From positions 1 through 19,742 of the forward strand of contig NW_001915139.1 of assembly GCF_000208925.1 (NCBI RefSeq): a stretch of DNA of 19,742 nt. Direction: 5' to 3'. The translations under genes were made by a program, and so were the position numbers. The DNA comes from Entamoeba histolytica HM-1:IMSS (taxonomy: Eukaryota > Evosea > Mastigamoebida > Endamoebidae). This document shows positions 9,801-18,675 of the stretch, piece by piece. Position 1 is the stretch's first letter; each line of letters starts with the position of its first letter. The notes beneath the pieces were generated by a model. The model was not told where the DNA came from. It ran no database searches and saw only the letters and a program-made list of their open reading frames with translations.

Positions 9801-11124
9801 TTTCATTTTTATCAATAATTGTTTTTAACAAATCATATGAAAATCCTTGTGTAAATTCATTTTTAATACATTTATCTACTATAAATTTCATACAATTTAA
9901 ATGTATTAAATATTCTTTTTCTTCACTTCTTCTTAAATATGTTACTGCTGAACTTAATACTCCTTGAATTTCTTTAGTTTCATTTAATTTTGTTAAAAAT
10001 ATTCCCATTGATGAATATCCTGAATCTATCATAATTGATCCTGGATCATTTAATAATAATTTCATTATTTCTATTAATTCATTTATATTTGTATATTTAA
10101 AATATTTAATACTTTCAAAATAATGTAAAATAACAACTGCTCTTTGTGGTCCTCTTATATGACTATCTCCTATAGCTTTAAATACTCCTTCAATATATTT
10201 TTTTTCTAATTCTTTTTCTTTAATAAATGGAAGTAATCTTTTAAGTGTTGGAAATACATAAAGTGATCCAAGACATGCTGTTGAAATATATTGAATAATT
10301 TTATTATAAAACTCTTCATTAAATATTGCTCCATTTTCTAATAATGAAGTTATACATAAAAATAATTGTTTTGAATATTTTGAAAATGGTTGTAATTCAT
10401 CAATTGTTTTAACTATTATATTCTTTAATGATTCAAACCGTTCCATTACAATAAAATTACATGTTATTAGTGCTGCATCAATACTTGAAAAATATACTTC
10501 ATTTGTAATAGATCCATATGATTCTATTAATGATTTAATTGAATTTTCTAAATGTGATTTACCATATGAAGAAAGTTTACTAATATTAATATTTGGTAGT
10601 ATCGTAGCAAGACATCCCATTCTTGAAATTAAATCATATTCATTACTTGAAACTAAACGAAGTATTTGACTAATATTACTAGTAATAACTTTTTGTCTTC
10701 CTTCAAATGAAAGAATATTCAATGCTTTCTTTGCTGCTTCACTTATTTCTTTTACTGAATCATGACAACATAAAAGCCACCATGGAATAATCTCACTTAT
10801 ACAAAAACTAATCATGTTTTTCCCTTGAGGAGATTGTAATATCCCATCTGATAAACAAATGAAAAGATTAAGTCTAACATTTGATGATTTATGTGTTGAT
10901 AATGTTGTAAATATATTAGAAAAATGTAAAGAAAATGCTTGTTGCTCTTTCTTGGTTGAAATAAATGGTTCCAATAATATATTTCTCTTTAGTTCATCTA
11001 ATGTTTTTATTATTGTTGTTTCATTAGACTTTTGAAATTTTTTCAATAAAAAGAGTGTTTCATCATTTAAAACACTACTGGCACTTATCATTTCTTGATA
11101 TTTATTGTTTAACAAGCTACTCAT
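6868..11124 (-). CDS. LTN1: Listerin-like E3 ubiquitin ligase, ribosome quality control
   Basis: The product, 1418 residues, is the E3 ligase that marks nascent chains stalled on split 60S ribosomes with ubiquitin, together with the NEMF/Rqc2 factor, so that Cdc48 and the proteasome can remove them. Most of the chain is leucine- and isoleucine-rich helical repeat of HEAT/ARM type. An RWD-like domain sits at roughly residues 1265-1355 and includes FESQLIFPSTYPLDMITVNV. The final 57 residues are a C4HC3 RING that matches Listerin closely. Its metal ligands are C1362, C1365, C1381, C1384, H1389, C1392, C1405 and C1408, with the family FHKQCIFGWFRS core. The length is a little under that of yeast (about 1560) and human (about 1770). 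The ATG follows a purine-rich leader and is the first in frame. The gene is intronless and faces away from the Rho/Rac gene across 331 bases. Confidence 0.93.
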   Translation of the reverse strand: MSSLLNNKYQEMISASSVLNDETLFLLKKFQKSNETTIIKTLDELKRNILLEPFISTKKEQQAFSLHFSNIFTTLSTHKSSNVRLNLFICLSDGILQSPQGKNMISFCISEIIPWWLLCCHDSVKEISEAAKKALNILSFEGRQKVITSNISQILRLVSSNEYDLISRMGCLATILPNINISKLSSYGKSHLENSIKSLIESYGSITNEVYFSSIDAALITCNFIVMERFESLKNIIVKTIDELQPFSKYSKQLFLCITSLLENGAIFNEEFYNKIIQYISTACLGSLYVFPTLKRLLPFIKEKELEKKYIEGVFKAIGDSHIRGPQRAVVILHYFESIKYFKYTNINELIEIMKLLLNDPGSIMIDSGYSSMGIFLTKLNETKEIQGVLSSAVTYLRRSEEKEYLIHLNCMKFIVDKCIKNEFTQGFSYDLLKTIIDKNENDHFFNDNEIDLIIFILQKYPATEEVHQMIVRQFQHIFMLSIEENINEFDIINDTVEINDEFLSYVIKMEDLLIQSISFEPSTSIGYLLNQMFFNLFPKHYALNHLNYLRLFINKLKEQQFIQTIVLQINPLIQLLLHSFKSSKDIVQSIISISPRLLTPQQLTELLFTNSINHLQVLLNVDLINYLIKSTINSKELLLHIIKSITSPDIFLPIHQPIRNVLLKLLPSLISYIGIEPIHEMLKSLLLSPNCTSFCISLTSEIPPLRNLLINDIKLLLPLSSFISLIPSYAQNIKSPLLIPMPFINSSEYPHYNNTLSLLVKLYHLNNEEIKEDNEYIEYWLFDSYQKLTNRISVEIPHLQQLILLQYLFKKNEIEQYLIFHIINQLSSWINLSKESIEYLAHLFDSSTSYSIRFFLSTYLSPLHIDWLEKKVNIIIKKFFMVNTQSDPQGLKELSILYPLIFFPTHLKMVFKYIFSLEITSELELPFLHILHYVFSSSCSLCFESLENEESLSLIYQFLLKILTSSVSSNLMKRGALQVSQILITHSLPPKLLTSESEGIQLSFKISLIDFIVNSIINKSNTQLISELLLQTDLLAEIDFMSDSMRKYIPELFKILKGKDSIIVKICTGYLIGASMNFKSDETFIDFDDNEQQKYHPLPPSLEEYLDKAIESFSQFNTLNKTTLIIFILGMLRKIKDSSTEYRSWIVAYLQAHHFELFINNLYTLLPDQHVPLTLSSVLSLLHSFINGEDEDENQLLTKQNENQILNILASYCMFVIVQSFPNVVRQWCLSLRKSAPKMVKKFFERNICPFILQEEVQKILSWKETDDFILRLQLDGKAVTVVYKNDELVFESQLIFPSTYPLDMITVNVASNKVSVSEAKSHLYKRMLTMNLMTRDLGIIDACLLWKQQLDRQFDNSDACPICYSLFYLRTTTIPNVACKCCRKKFHKQCIFGWFRSTGRHDCPLCTRNFYGENKN

Positions 11125-11455
11125 GTTTGTCTCCTTTTTTTTAGTTTTTTTTCTTTTATAAGATTGAAGTTTGACTATGTAATTATTCTTTTTATATATT
11201 TTTTATTAGTAATATTTTATTATTTTTTATACAAAAATCTTTTTATGTTTTTTATCTCAAAATTTATTCTTCATTACATTTTATTACATAAGATACTCTT
11301 TTTATGTTATATATAACCCAAAACTACTCAAAAAATGATTTAGTTCAGATAAAAATAGTAACTCATCCAACTGAAAAAAGGGTGTGAAAAGGAAAAGAGG
11401 AAAAAAATTGAACAAAACAAAAAAAAAATGAACTGTAACTGTAAACCCAAAAAGT
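11125..11455. promoter_or_regulatory. Shared divergent promoter region of LTN1 and the Rho/Rac gene
   Basis: The two genes start on opposite strands with 331 bases between their ATG codons, so both promoters must lie here unless an unseen gene is present. On the minus strand a TATAAAAGAAA stretch lies about 25-40 bases before the LTN1 start. On the plus side a purine-rich tract precedes the Rho/Rac start. No open frame of note lies in the interval. Confidence 0.6.
11427..11434 (+). promoter_or_regulatory. GAAC core promoter element
   Basis: The sequence AATGAACT lies 21 bases before the Rho/Rac ATG and matches the E. histolytica GAAC core element consensus exactly. In Entamoeba this element works together with a TATA-like box and an initiator and helps fix the transcription start. 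No perfect GTATTTAAA box was seen upstream of it. Confidence 0.6.
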
Positions 11456-12052
11456 ATGAGCGACTCTGTTAAATTAGTTGTAGTTGGTGATGGTACTGTA
11501 GGAAAAACTTGTATGTTGATGTGTTATACATCGAATGATTTTCCAAGTGATTATGTTCCGACTGTATTTGATAATTATGTGGCAAATGTTACGATTGATA
11601 AAGAAACAATTTCATTAGGACTTTGGGATACTGCTGGACAAGAAGAATTTGATTCGTTAAGACCATTATCTTATCCAGGAACAGATATTTTCCTTCTTTG
11701 TTTTGCGGTGATTTATGAACCATCCTTTCATAATTTAAAAGATAAGTGGCAACCAGAAGTTAGACAACATTGTCCAAATGCTGCTTTAATGATGGTTGGA
11801 ACTAAAATTGATCTAAGGGATAATGCTGCTGAAGTAAAGAAAATTACGGACCAAGGTCTTCAAGTTATTTCTCCTGAAAAAGGTCAACAAATGGCTGATG
11901 AATTAAAATGTGTTAAATATATGGAATGTTCTGCTTTAACTAGAAAGGGATTAAAAGAAGTCTTTGAGACTGCTGTTAAATATGTTTTAGAAAACAATGC
12001 TGCTGCACCACCTCCTGAAAAAAAAGACAGAAAGAAATGTGTTCTTCTTTAA
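11456..12052 (+). CDS. Rho/Rac-family small GTPase
   Basis: The 198-residue product is a complete Rho-family GTPase, a membrane-bound switch that controls actin, phagocytosis and motility in amoebae. The P-loop GDGTVGKT is at residues 11-18, switch I YVPTVFDNY at 33-41, WDTAGQ at 57-62 with the catalytic glutamine at 62, TKID at 116-119 and SALT at 159-162. The Rho-type insert helix follows residue 120. The tail carries a basic patch (KKDRKK, 189-194) and the box CVLL; a terminal leucine predicts geranylgeranylation. The P-loop has threonine where mammalian Rac has alanine, which is a normal variation and not a known activating change. The start is fixed by the conserved N-terminus and the GAAC element upstream. 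Several Rac paralogues exist in Entamoeba and I cannot tell which one this is. Confidence 0.96.
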   Translation: MSDSVKLVVVGDGTVGKTCMLMCYTSNDFPSDYVPTVFDNYVANVTIDKETISLGLWDTAGQEEFDSLRPLSYPGTDIFLLCFAVIYEPSFHNLKDKWQPEVRQHCPNAALMMVGTKIDLRDNAAEVKKITDQGLQVISPEKGQQMADELKCVKYMECSALTRKGLKEVFETAVKYVLENNAAAPPPEKKDRKKCVLL

Positions 12053-12221
12053 TTTTTGCATTATTTTTTAAGACTTTTTATTTTTATTTGACTCTTCTTT
12101 GTCTATTAAAGTATTTACGTATTATTTTTTGAATTAATTAAAGGATCTTGTGAGTAGAAAAGAAACAGGATGAAAAGGATATTTAAGTAAATTGAAAGAA
12201 TACGTCATAAAGAAAGCAATC

Positions 12222-12317
12222 TTATCTTCTAGCAAGCCATCCCATGAAAGCAAAGAATGCAACAACTAACATAGCAGCAATAATAAGACAGAATATGAGA
12301 AGGAAGAAGTCGAACAT
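12222..12317 (-). CDS. Possible 31-residue single-pass membrane peptide
   Basis: An ATG-to-TAA frame of 32 codons lies between the Rho/Rac and SF3B5 genes. The peptide starts MFDFFLLIFCLIIAAM, continues as one unbroken hydrophobic helix of about 25 residues, and ends in GWLARR, a pattern of one membrane span with positive residues at the C-terminal side. The local base composition is clearly less AT-rich than the spacers (several GCT, GGA and GTT codons), as for coding sequence here. Its start is 101 bases from the divergent SF3B5 start, enough for a compact Entamoeba promoter. The frame is open upstream without another ATG, so an unseen 5' exon is possible. I know no family for it. Comparable tiny membrane proteins include OST4 and sarcolipin, but there is no sequence evidence for either. 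Confidence 0.45.
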   Translation of the reverse strand: MFDFFLLIFCLIIAAMLVVAFFAFMGWLARR

Positions 12318-12418
12318 TGTATCGAAAGAATAACTTTTTAAGATTGCCTGACTGAATAGTAGTTCTAACAGCAAAAAAAAAGAAAAATAAAAAAAGAAAA
12401 ACTAAAAAAATTATTTGA

Positions 12419-12779
12419 ATGGCAAGTGTTAATAAAGAAACATTACAAACTCAATTAGAACATATGCAATTAAAATATGTAGGAACAGGTCATCCTGATA
12501 TTTCAAAATAGTTTATTTCATTTATACATATTTTTTAATTTAGAAAATTTATTTTATTAATGTTCTAGTGAATGGATTTGTAATCAACAACGTGATAGTT
12601 ATGCCTCTTATATCGGTCATCATTCGTTGATGGCTTATATTGCTGTTGCTGAGAATCAAAGTATTGGAAGGACTAGATACCAATTTCTTGAAAGAATGTG
12701 TGATCCGTGTGGCAAACCACCACCTGAAAAAAATGGGATTGTCATCACAGAAGAAGATATGAAACCACTTTGTAATTGA
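12419..12779 (+). CDS. SF3B5: Splicing factor 3B subunit 5 (SF3b10), two exons
   Basis: Joining 12419-12510 to 12569-12779 gives a 100-residue protein that aligns along its length with SF3B5, a small subunit of the SF3b complex. SF3b is part of the U2 snRNP and helps recognise the intron branch point in the nucleus. Exon 1 carries QLEHMQLKYVGTGHPD. The junction codon TA+T gives tyrosine, followed by EWICNQQRDSYASYIGH. Then come AYIAVAENQSIGRTRYQFLE and the C-P-P end (CDPCGKPPPEK). The human protein is about 86 residues; this one has an extra acidic C-terminal tail of about 12 residues. The start is the first ATG and the reading starts to match the family within ten residues. Each exon alone is under 75 codons, so the gene is easily missed. 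Confidence 0.92.
12511..12568 (+). other. Spliceosomal intron of SF3B5, 58 bases
   Basis: The intron begins GTTTATT and ends TTCTAG, in keeping with short Entamoeba introns, which usually start GTTTGT and end TAG. It has stops in all frames, and its removal restores an uninterrupted SF3B5 reading across the tyrosine-glutamate-tryptophan junction. An earlier TAG at 12541-12543 would put TAA directly at the junction, so the second TAG is the likely acceptor. Confidence 0.88.
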
Positions 12780-14778
12780 CTGAATTTTAAGAATATTTTT
12801 CAAAGTGTAGTTGTTAAACCAATAACATTTTTTTATATTGATGCCTAAAAAACAAATAAATTATTCAATTAGTTTAATTCACGAGTCAATTACATTTATT
12901 TGATTATGAATTAAATAACAATTATATTTAAATAATAATTAATTTGTATTATTTAAGAATATTTTGTATTTATTGTTTTTCTGAATTATTTATTGTGTTT
13001 TCAAATTATATTATTTCATTCATTCATTTGTTTTGTTTAATTTAGTTCTTTTTTATTTGTTTTTAAATATAAATTAATTAAATTAAATATTACCTTACAT
13101 TTTGATATGTCTGATTTGTGTATTTTCTTATTTTTTTTTTTTTCAACTTATTATTCATAGTTTATTGGCATTTCTATTATTATTATTCTTTATTACAACT
13201 TTACATTTTGTTTGTTTTGTCTTCTTTTTCTTTATATTTTTTTCTTTATTATTTTATGTTTTGTTTGTTTATAAACAATTTCTTTCACTCATTTTATTTT
13301 TCTTATGTTTATTCATTCTTTTAATTTATATTATTTTATTATATATTTCTGTTATTTCATTATTATTTCTCTATCTATTCATGGTTGTAAATATCATTGT
13401 TTTGTAAATTGAATGAATTAATACTTTTCATTTTATTATTTTATACTTATTTGATAATTTAGAATTGTAGTCAATGCATTTTCTTGTATCATCGTATACT
13501 ATTTATATTTATTAATCATTCTTTATTATTTATTTTGTTTTTATTCGTCATTTTATTTATTTTCTATACCTTATTAAATTTCATTATTTGTGATTTTTAT
13601 TATCCTTTATTATTCTATTCTGTGATTTTCCATAATTTCTTCTATTTATTCATCTACATCTTTTCTATTTTATTCTTTATTTATTTCTTTTTCAAATATT
13701 CTAATGATTGTTATTCTATTCTATAACTCATCTATTTCATTTTGTCATTTTCTATTCTTTCTTTTATTCTTTCATTTTCATTTCATCTTTTTGTATTGGA
13801 TATATTAAAATTAATGTATTGAGATGGATATATCTTATTAATATATAATTATGAAATAATTATATATTATTTATCATTTAAATATAGTCAATGTGAATTT
13901 TGTCGTTTCTTTGTAATTTCATTTTCAAATAAGTATTTTCTATTTACCATTCTATTTTATTTATTTATTGAATTGAAAAAAAGATAATTTAATTATTTAT
14001 CTTATTTATGGTATTGTTTGTATATTTATCCATTTAAATGATATTTTATTCTTTCTATTTTATTATTTTCATTCTTACTTTTCTTTATAATTTCTTCTTT
14101 TTCATTAATTGTATTATTTTATTATACTTTCATTCATAAATAATTGTATATATTTTCATTTATAACAACTTAAAATTTAATCTTTATGATTGTTATATTT
14201 TATATTCTTGTGTATAATAATTCAACCTTTCTTTTGTCTTCGTGAAAATAATTGAATATAATTCTTTAATTTTATAATTCTTCATTATATTATTTTAATA
14301 AATAATGGGTATTGATAATACAAATAATGGTAATATTATATTCAACCACTTTATTATATTTTGATTTGATTTTCAAATATTATATTTGTTAAATATTTCA
14401 TTTTATTTTTCTATTTTTGTATTATATATTTTATTATTTTCATATTTATTGATTAGTTTCTTCTTTTTCTTTATTTATTTCAACGTTTGTTTTATATAAT
14501 TTCTCATTTAATTTCTCGTTTCTTCTTTAATTTTTGTATAAATATTTTCATTATTTATTTTTATTTAATGTTTTTATCTGTTTATCTTCTTATTTATTGT
14601 TGTTTTTCTCTTTTTAATTCAATGGTTTCTATAATTATGTTTTCTTTTTCATATAATTCTTTATCTGAATCTTATATTCCATCATAGTCATTATAACTAT
14701 GATTAATTTGTTGTGTTTTATTCATTGAAAGACTTTCAAATGTTTTAAAGTTAAAAGAATAGATTAATAAAAATCAAT
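12780..14778. other. Pyrimidine-rich low-complexity intergenic DNA
   Basis: No gene is visible in about 2 kb between SF3B5 and the transporter. From about 13090 to 14690 the plus strand is strongly T-rich with little G. The open frames there (13102-13407, 13484-13726, 14487-14687) are almost pure F, L, I, Y and S and have no family pattern. The composition resembles the pyrimidine blocks of the inverted repeat arms, but I could not align the two convincingly. Confidence 0.65.
13839..13869. repeat. Perfect AT-only hairpin
   Basis: A 14-base perfect inverted repeat (13839-13852 against 13856-13869) is separated by a three-base GAA loop. It is composed only of A and T. It could extrude as a cruciform or simply be chance in such AT-rich DNA. 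Confidence 0.6.
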
Positions 14779-16881
14779 TTATTTATTCACTTCACCTAAT
14801 ATTGTTCCAACAACTGATAAAATACATAAAACCAGACAACAAAACATTGCTGTTCCAAAAACAAAATATCTCCAAATAGGAACAGGAGCATCTGGTAGTT
14901 TCATCCATTTCTTTCTATTTTTCATAATATCAACTTCATTGTCATCATCTTCTGGTGATATTGGGAAATCTGAATTGCTATTTTCGTTTTGTGAAGAATG
15001 GTTTTGTATTTCTTCTTTAATCTCATTTAATTCAATTTCTTGTTGTCCTTCTGTTGGGGTATTATTAATAGTAACAATAACATCAGCAACACCTTCATTT
15101 TTTTGAGCTTCTGCTTTAGATAAAGCAGCTTCAATATCATGTTGAGTGAATTTTTGATTTCCATCAACAACTTTATTATAAATAATATTATCAATAACTG
15201 ACAATTTTCTGAAATTAGGATCACCAAATTTCTCAACTCTTGGCCATAACATAATAATACTTAAAGGACAAACATAAACTACAAATATAGAGAAAATTGC
15301 AGAAGCAACAGAGAAAATAACACCAATATTAGTAACAAAACAAGCACATAAAGTAGTAACAAATAAAATAGAACATCTAATAATAAAGATAATAACTCTT
15401 CCATTCCACAATTGATAAATTTTCCATTTCTTTGGTATATATCTCAAAATACCAGCACAAGTAGAAAAAGTTAAAGCAGGATAAGACATTAAGACTAAAA
15501 TGATCATCAACATTCTACAAACAATAATTAACCAATCTCTATCTGAACTATTTGGATTTGAAAAATCATTTAAAACATTAGATGAAACTTTATCAAAACT
15601 TACATGTCCACTTACTGCCATAAATACAAAAAAGAATGAACATGTTAATACTGCAATACAAACAGCACCTTGTAATGAAGCTAATTTAACTTTCTTTGAC
15701 ATTCCTTTTGTTCCAACATAAATAGGAGGAATTGAAGAATGAATTTGGAAATTAGCTGTAATGAAAGGAGCCATTGTGAAAAAGTCCATAACACCACTTG
15801 GCCACCATTTACCTTTAAAAGTAGGGAAATTACTATCACTTCCATTTGAAGATTTTCCTTTAGCACCACAATAAATAGCTTTAATCATAACAGTAAATGT
15901 GACAAATACAGCAACAATAATTGATAATACTGAAATTCTGTTAAGGAATTTTACTGATTTTGGAATAATAAATGGGAAATTTAAACAAACAGCAACAAGA
16001 ATTAATAAAATATAATGCCATCCACATGCTATTCCAGCAGTTCGTTGTGGATTTCCATAACATTCATCAATAGTATTATCCCATTGATCTCTTGTAGTAA
16101 GGTCTTGAATAATACCAAATAAATATTGAGTAACAATTACTTGGTAACTCATTAAAATACATAAATTGAATAATGTATTACAAATATCTACTAAACATGC
16201 TAATATTTTTCCAAATATTAATGATAATAATTCTCCCATTGTTCCTGCTCCTGTTAAATAAATAGCTCTATTATAATAATACCATGTATAAATAAAATAA
16301 ACAATTGTTGCTAAACTCCATAATACAAATCCAACTATTCCCATTTTATAACATGCTTGACTTAATGATAAAATACCTGCTCCAACTAATGTATTTGTAA
16401 GATTAAATCCTAATGAAATTGAACTTGTTATTAATGTTTTCCATGCAAATGGTGTTTTTTTTAATTTCCCTTCTTCATTTCGTTTAAACTCTTTCTTTTG
16501 ACATAATAATTCTTGAAAATTTCTTGCAATTAAATCTTCTACTGTAAATCCTTTTTTTGCTTTTGCCTTTTTTAATTTTTTAACTTGATTTACTCGTTCT
16601 TCATCTGTTGGTTCTGTTGATTCATTCTTTGTTGATATTTTTGGTTCATATGCTATTTCTTCTCCATTTTCTCTTTTAACTTCATTTTCACTTTTAGAAT
16701 TAGAACCTCCTCTTTTTCTATCAATAAATTCAACGTCTAAATCTACTGATTCTTCTTCATTAGGAAAGTCATGATACCCATCTTCAATAAATCTTTCTGA
16801 ATACTCTTCAAAATCTCCTTTTTCTAATGTTTTAGATAATGTTTCATTGTCTAAATTACTCCTGATAACTGCTTTAGACAT
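14779..16881 (-). CDS. Amino acid transporter, AAAP family (SLC38/Aa_trans-like)
   Basis: The 700-residue product is a secondary transporter of the amino acid/auxin permease family, expected to move neutral amino acids across the plasma or a vacuolar membrane; the substrate cannot be read from sequence. An acidic, hydrophilic N-terminus of about 145 residues precedes the signature NTLVGAGILSLSQA (residues 162-175) in the first membrane segment. Hydrophobic segments follow at about 180-200, 220-255, 290-305, 315-337, 365-390, 402-424, 450-476, 493-515 and 518-545, with a last one at 670-694, about eleven in all. An extracellular-type loop at 260-290 has two cysteines. Between the last two segments lies an unusually long hydrophilic loop (about 550-668) rich in glutamate, asparagine and serine. 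The start is the first ATG; the 45 bases before it contain GTTTTAAAGAAC, loosely like the Entamoeba TATA and GAAC elements. Confidence 0.92.
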   Translation of the reverse strand: MSKAVIRSNLDNETLSKTLEKGDFEEYSERFIEDGYHDFPNEEESVDLDVEFIDRKRGGSNSKSENEVKRENGEEIAYEPKISTKNESTEPTDEERVNQVKKLKKAKAKKGFTVEDLIARNFQELLCQKKEFKRNEEGKLKKTPFAWKTLITSSISLGFNLTNTLVGAGILSLSQACYKMGIVGFVLWSLATIVYFIYTWYYYNRAIYLTGAGTMGELLSLIFGKILACLVDICNTLFNLCILMSYQVIVTQYLFGIIQDLTTRDQWDNTIDECYGNPQRTAGIACGWHYILLILVAVCLNFPFIIPKSVKFLNRISVLSIIVAVFVTFTVMIKAIYCGAKGKSSNGSDSNFPTFKGKWWPSGVMDFFTMAPFITANFQIHSSIPPIYVGTKGMSKKVKLASLQGAVCIAVLTCSFFFVFMAVSGHVSFDKVSSNVLNDFSNPNSSDRDWLIIVCRMLMIILVLMSYPALTFSTCAGILRYIPKKWKIYQLWNGRVIIFIIRCSILFVTTLCACFVTNIGVIFSVASAIFSIFVVYVCPLSIIMLWPRVEKFGDPNFRKLSVIDNIIYNKVVDGNQKFTQHDIEAALSKAEAQKNEGVADVIVTINNTPTEGQQEIELNEIKEEIQNHSSQNENSNSDFPISPEDDDNEVDIMKNRKKWMKLPDAPVPIWRYFVFGTAMFCCLVLCILSVVGTILGEVNK

Positions 16882-18067
16882 TATTTTATAGTGTTTATTT
16901 TCTTGTTCTTTAAAACAGTTCTACTTTGTCTCTATGTATTATTCTGTTTTGTTCCACTTATTCTATCTTAGGATATTCTATTTATTTCAAATTTTCATTC
17001 ATCTAATTCAGAGTTAACTCTGCTTTTGATCTTCTTTCTTATTTTATTTTTTGAACTTGTTCTTTTTTTTTGAAGCATCTGCACATGGTTTGGATTGGAA
17101 CTATTCAACTTTATTCTTTTAAATACTTTTCCTTTTTAACTTATTAACATCAAATCCCATTCAATCCCTTTTAATCTCTTCTTCCCTTTCTTTCATTAAT
17201 TCATTCTTTTTCTATAAAAAATGAAAAGAACTTTCATTTTCTTCTTTTTCGTTCTTTTTTTATTTGATATTTTATTGAACTGTTGTTTTTTGTTTTTATT
17301 CCTTTTTTTACTATTTTCTACTGTTTCTGTTTTAAAAAACAAAATTAAAACTAAATAAAGTATTTAAAACTGTGTTAAAATTGTATTATTTTTATTTTGT
17401 TATTTCAGGGAGTAAAATACATATTTTTTTATGATACAAACAAAAACTTTTTCTATCAACAAATAAATAGAACTTCAAAATTTCTTGGAGTTAAAAATAG
17501 TTAGTTTTAATATTTGTTTTCATAAAATGAGGTTTTATTTTTGTATTTAATCTTTTGTTGTTCTTTTTTGTCTTTGTTTTAATTCACAAATTAAAATAAT
17601 ATATTTCATAATACTGTATTTTTTTGCATATCTTTCATAAGTTATCCCATTTTAAATGAAGCACAAACATTTTTCTGTAAAAACTAATCATTACTTCTAT
17701 TAAAACTTATAGTAAATTGACAATATATAAATTATACTGAAAAAAAAGACAAAATGTTTTTTTGGTATGAAGTTGATATTTTAATAAAAAAGGTTAATTG
17801 AATAGATGAAATTTATTTCTACTTTCCTGTCAGGTATTGAATTTCCTTTTATTAAATTCATGATAAATTATCTTATAAAACTTGAGTTGCAAGAACAATT
17901 AATTTTTTAATTACTCACATTTATTCAACATTATCATTTACTATTTATTTAAATAGAATGTAATACATTTAGTGGTAATAGAATTGGTTTCTATTATTCA
18001 TTACACAGGGGAGAAACTAATTCTATCCCTTCATCTATTTATTTAAATCAAAATAAATATTATTTAG
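16882..18067. other. AT-rich intergenic DNA, no gene seen
   Basis: About 1.2 kb with no supported gene. A GTATTTAAA word at 17360-17368 matches the Entamoeba TATA-like element, but no open frame follows it within a useful distance. At about 18007-18030 a stretch (GGAGAAACTAATTCTATCCC) resembles the coding end of the LINE remnant at about 6287-6308, in the same orientation. Confidence 0.55.
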
Positions 18068-18208
18068 AATGAATGTATCAGTGGATTTGGTTGTACTAAT
18101 AAAGGTTATACTTTCAATTATTGTAATTCTTTTGAGGATGATGTTTATATAGTATTATTAATTAGTAAGACAATATTTCTATTTACTCGTTTTTATTTTA
18201 TATCATAA
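18068..18208 (+). pseudogene. Possible exon-like coding relic with cysteines
   Basis: Directly after an ATTATTTAG that would serve as an Entamoeba splice acceptor, an open frame of 46 codons reads NECISGFGCTNKGYTFNYCN, then FEDDVYIV and a hydrophobic end before TAA. The spaced cysteines and glycines look like part of a secreted cysteine-rich protein. No donor site or upstream exon was found and it has no ATG in frame, so it is most likely a fragment or chance. Confidence 0.25.
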
Positions 18209-18270
18209 CATTGAAATTTTTATAAATTATTTGTAATAAATAATATAAAATTATTCTAGATTGATTCATT

Positions 18271-18640
18271 TTATTTCATTTCAATTATTCTGATTCGTTT
18301 TAGTGTGAAGCTATATTTTTCACAAAGTGCATATGATATTCATTTATATTCAAATGAAGATTGATCATAAAATGATTTTGTTTTATCATTTTCTTTATAA
18401 ACATAAATACCATCATATCCATCATATGCAAATTCAAACAACAGTCATGTGTTTGATTATTTAATTTAAATGCATTTTCTTGTTCTTTAATATTAAATTT
18501 CATCATTCTATTTGATTTTAATGAAAATACAAATGATTTTGAATCATTTATTCATTTATCAACTTCAACAAATTTAGAATTAACATATCATCAAATTTTA
18601 TTTCCTTCTGAATATTCATTAATAATTATTATATATTCTT
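18271..18640 (-). pseudogene. Decayed TLDc-domain protein gene
   Basis: Read on the minus strand in three frames, this stretch gives SKFVEVDK, a stop, NDSKSFVFSLKSN, then MMKFNIKEQENAFKL and NQTHD. After a frame change it continues EFAYDGYDGIYVYKENDKTK and SFYDQSSFEYK, a stop, and after another frame change ISYALCEKYSFTLKRIRIIE and a stop. This order is that of the Entamoeba TLDc family as I remember it (S/K-F-F-SLKSN, K-F-NI, then F-x-GYDG-x-D, KEN-x-K, S-FEY, and a KRI-VIEM end). At least two frameshifts and two stops show it is dead. The 5' part is missing or unreadable, and the right repeat arm begins about 36 bases upstream. Confidence 0.6.
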
Positions 18641-18675
18641 TATTCATTATTTAAATATTGATGTGTTTTTATTAC

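Noticed and set aside
12549..12803. 84-codon minus-strand frame
   Set aside because: It is antisense to SF3B5 exon 2 and part of the intron; the plus strand gives a clear family match.
13102..14687. Hydrophobic open frames in the central low-complexity region
   Set aside because: Same composition artefact; overlapping frames are equally open and no family pattern or conserved polar residue is seen.
17360..17368. GTATTTAAA core promoter box with an unseen gene downstream
   Set aside because: The word matches the Entamoeba TATA-like element, but no open frame or exon could be supported after it; such words are frequent in AT-rich DNA.
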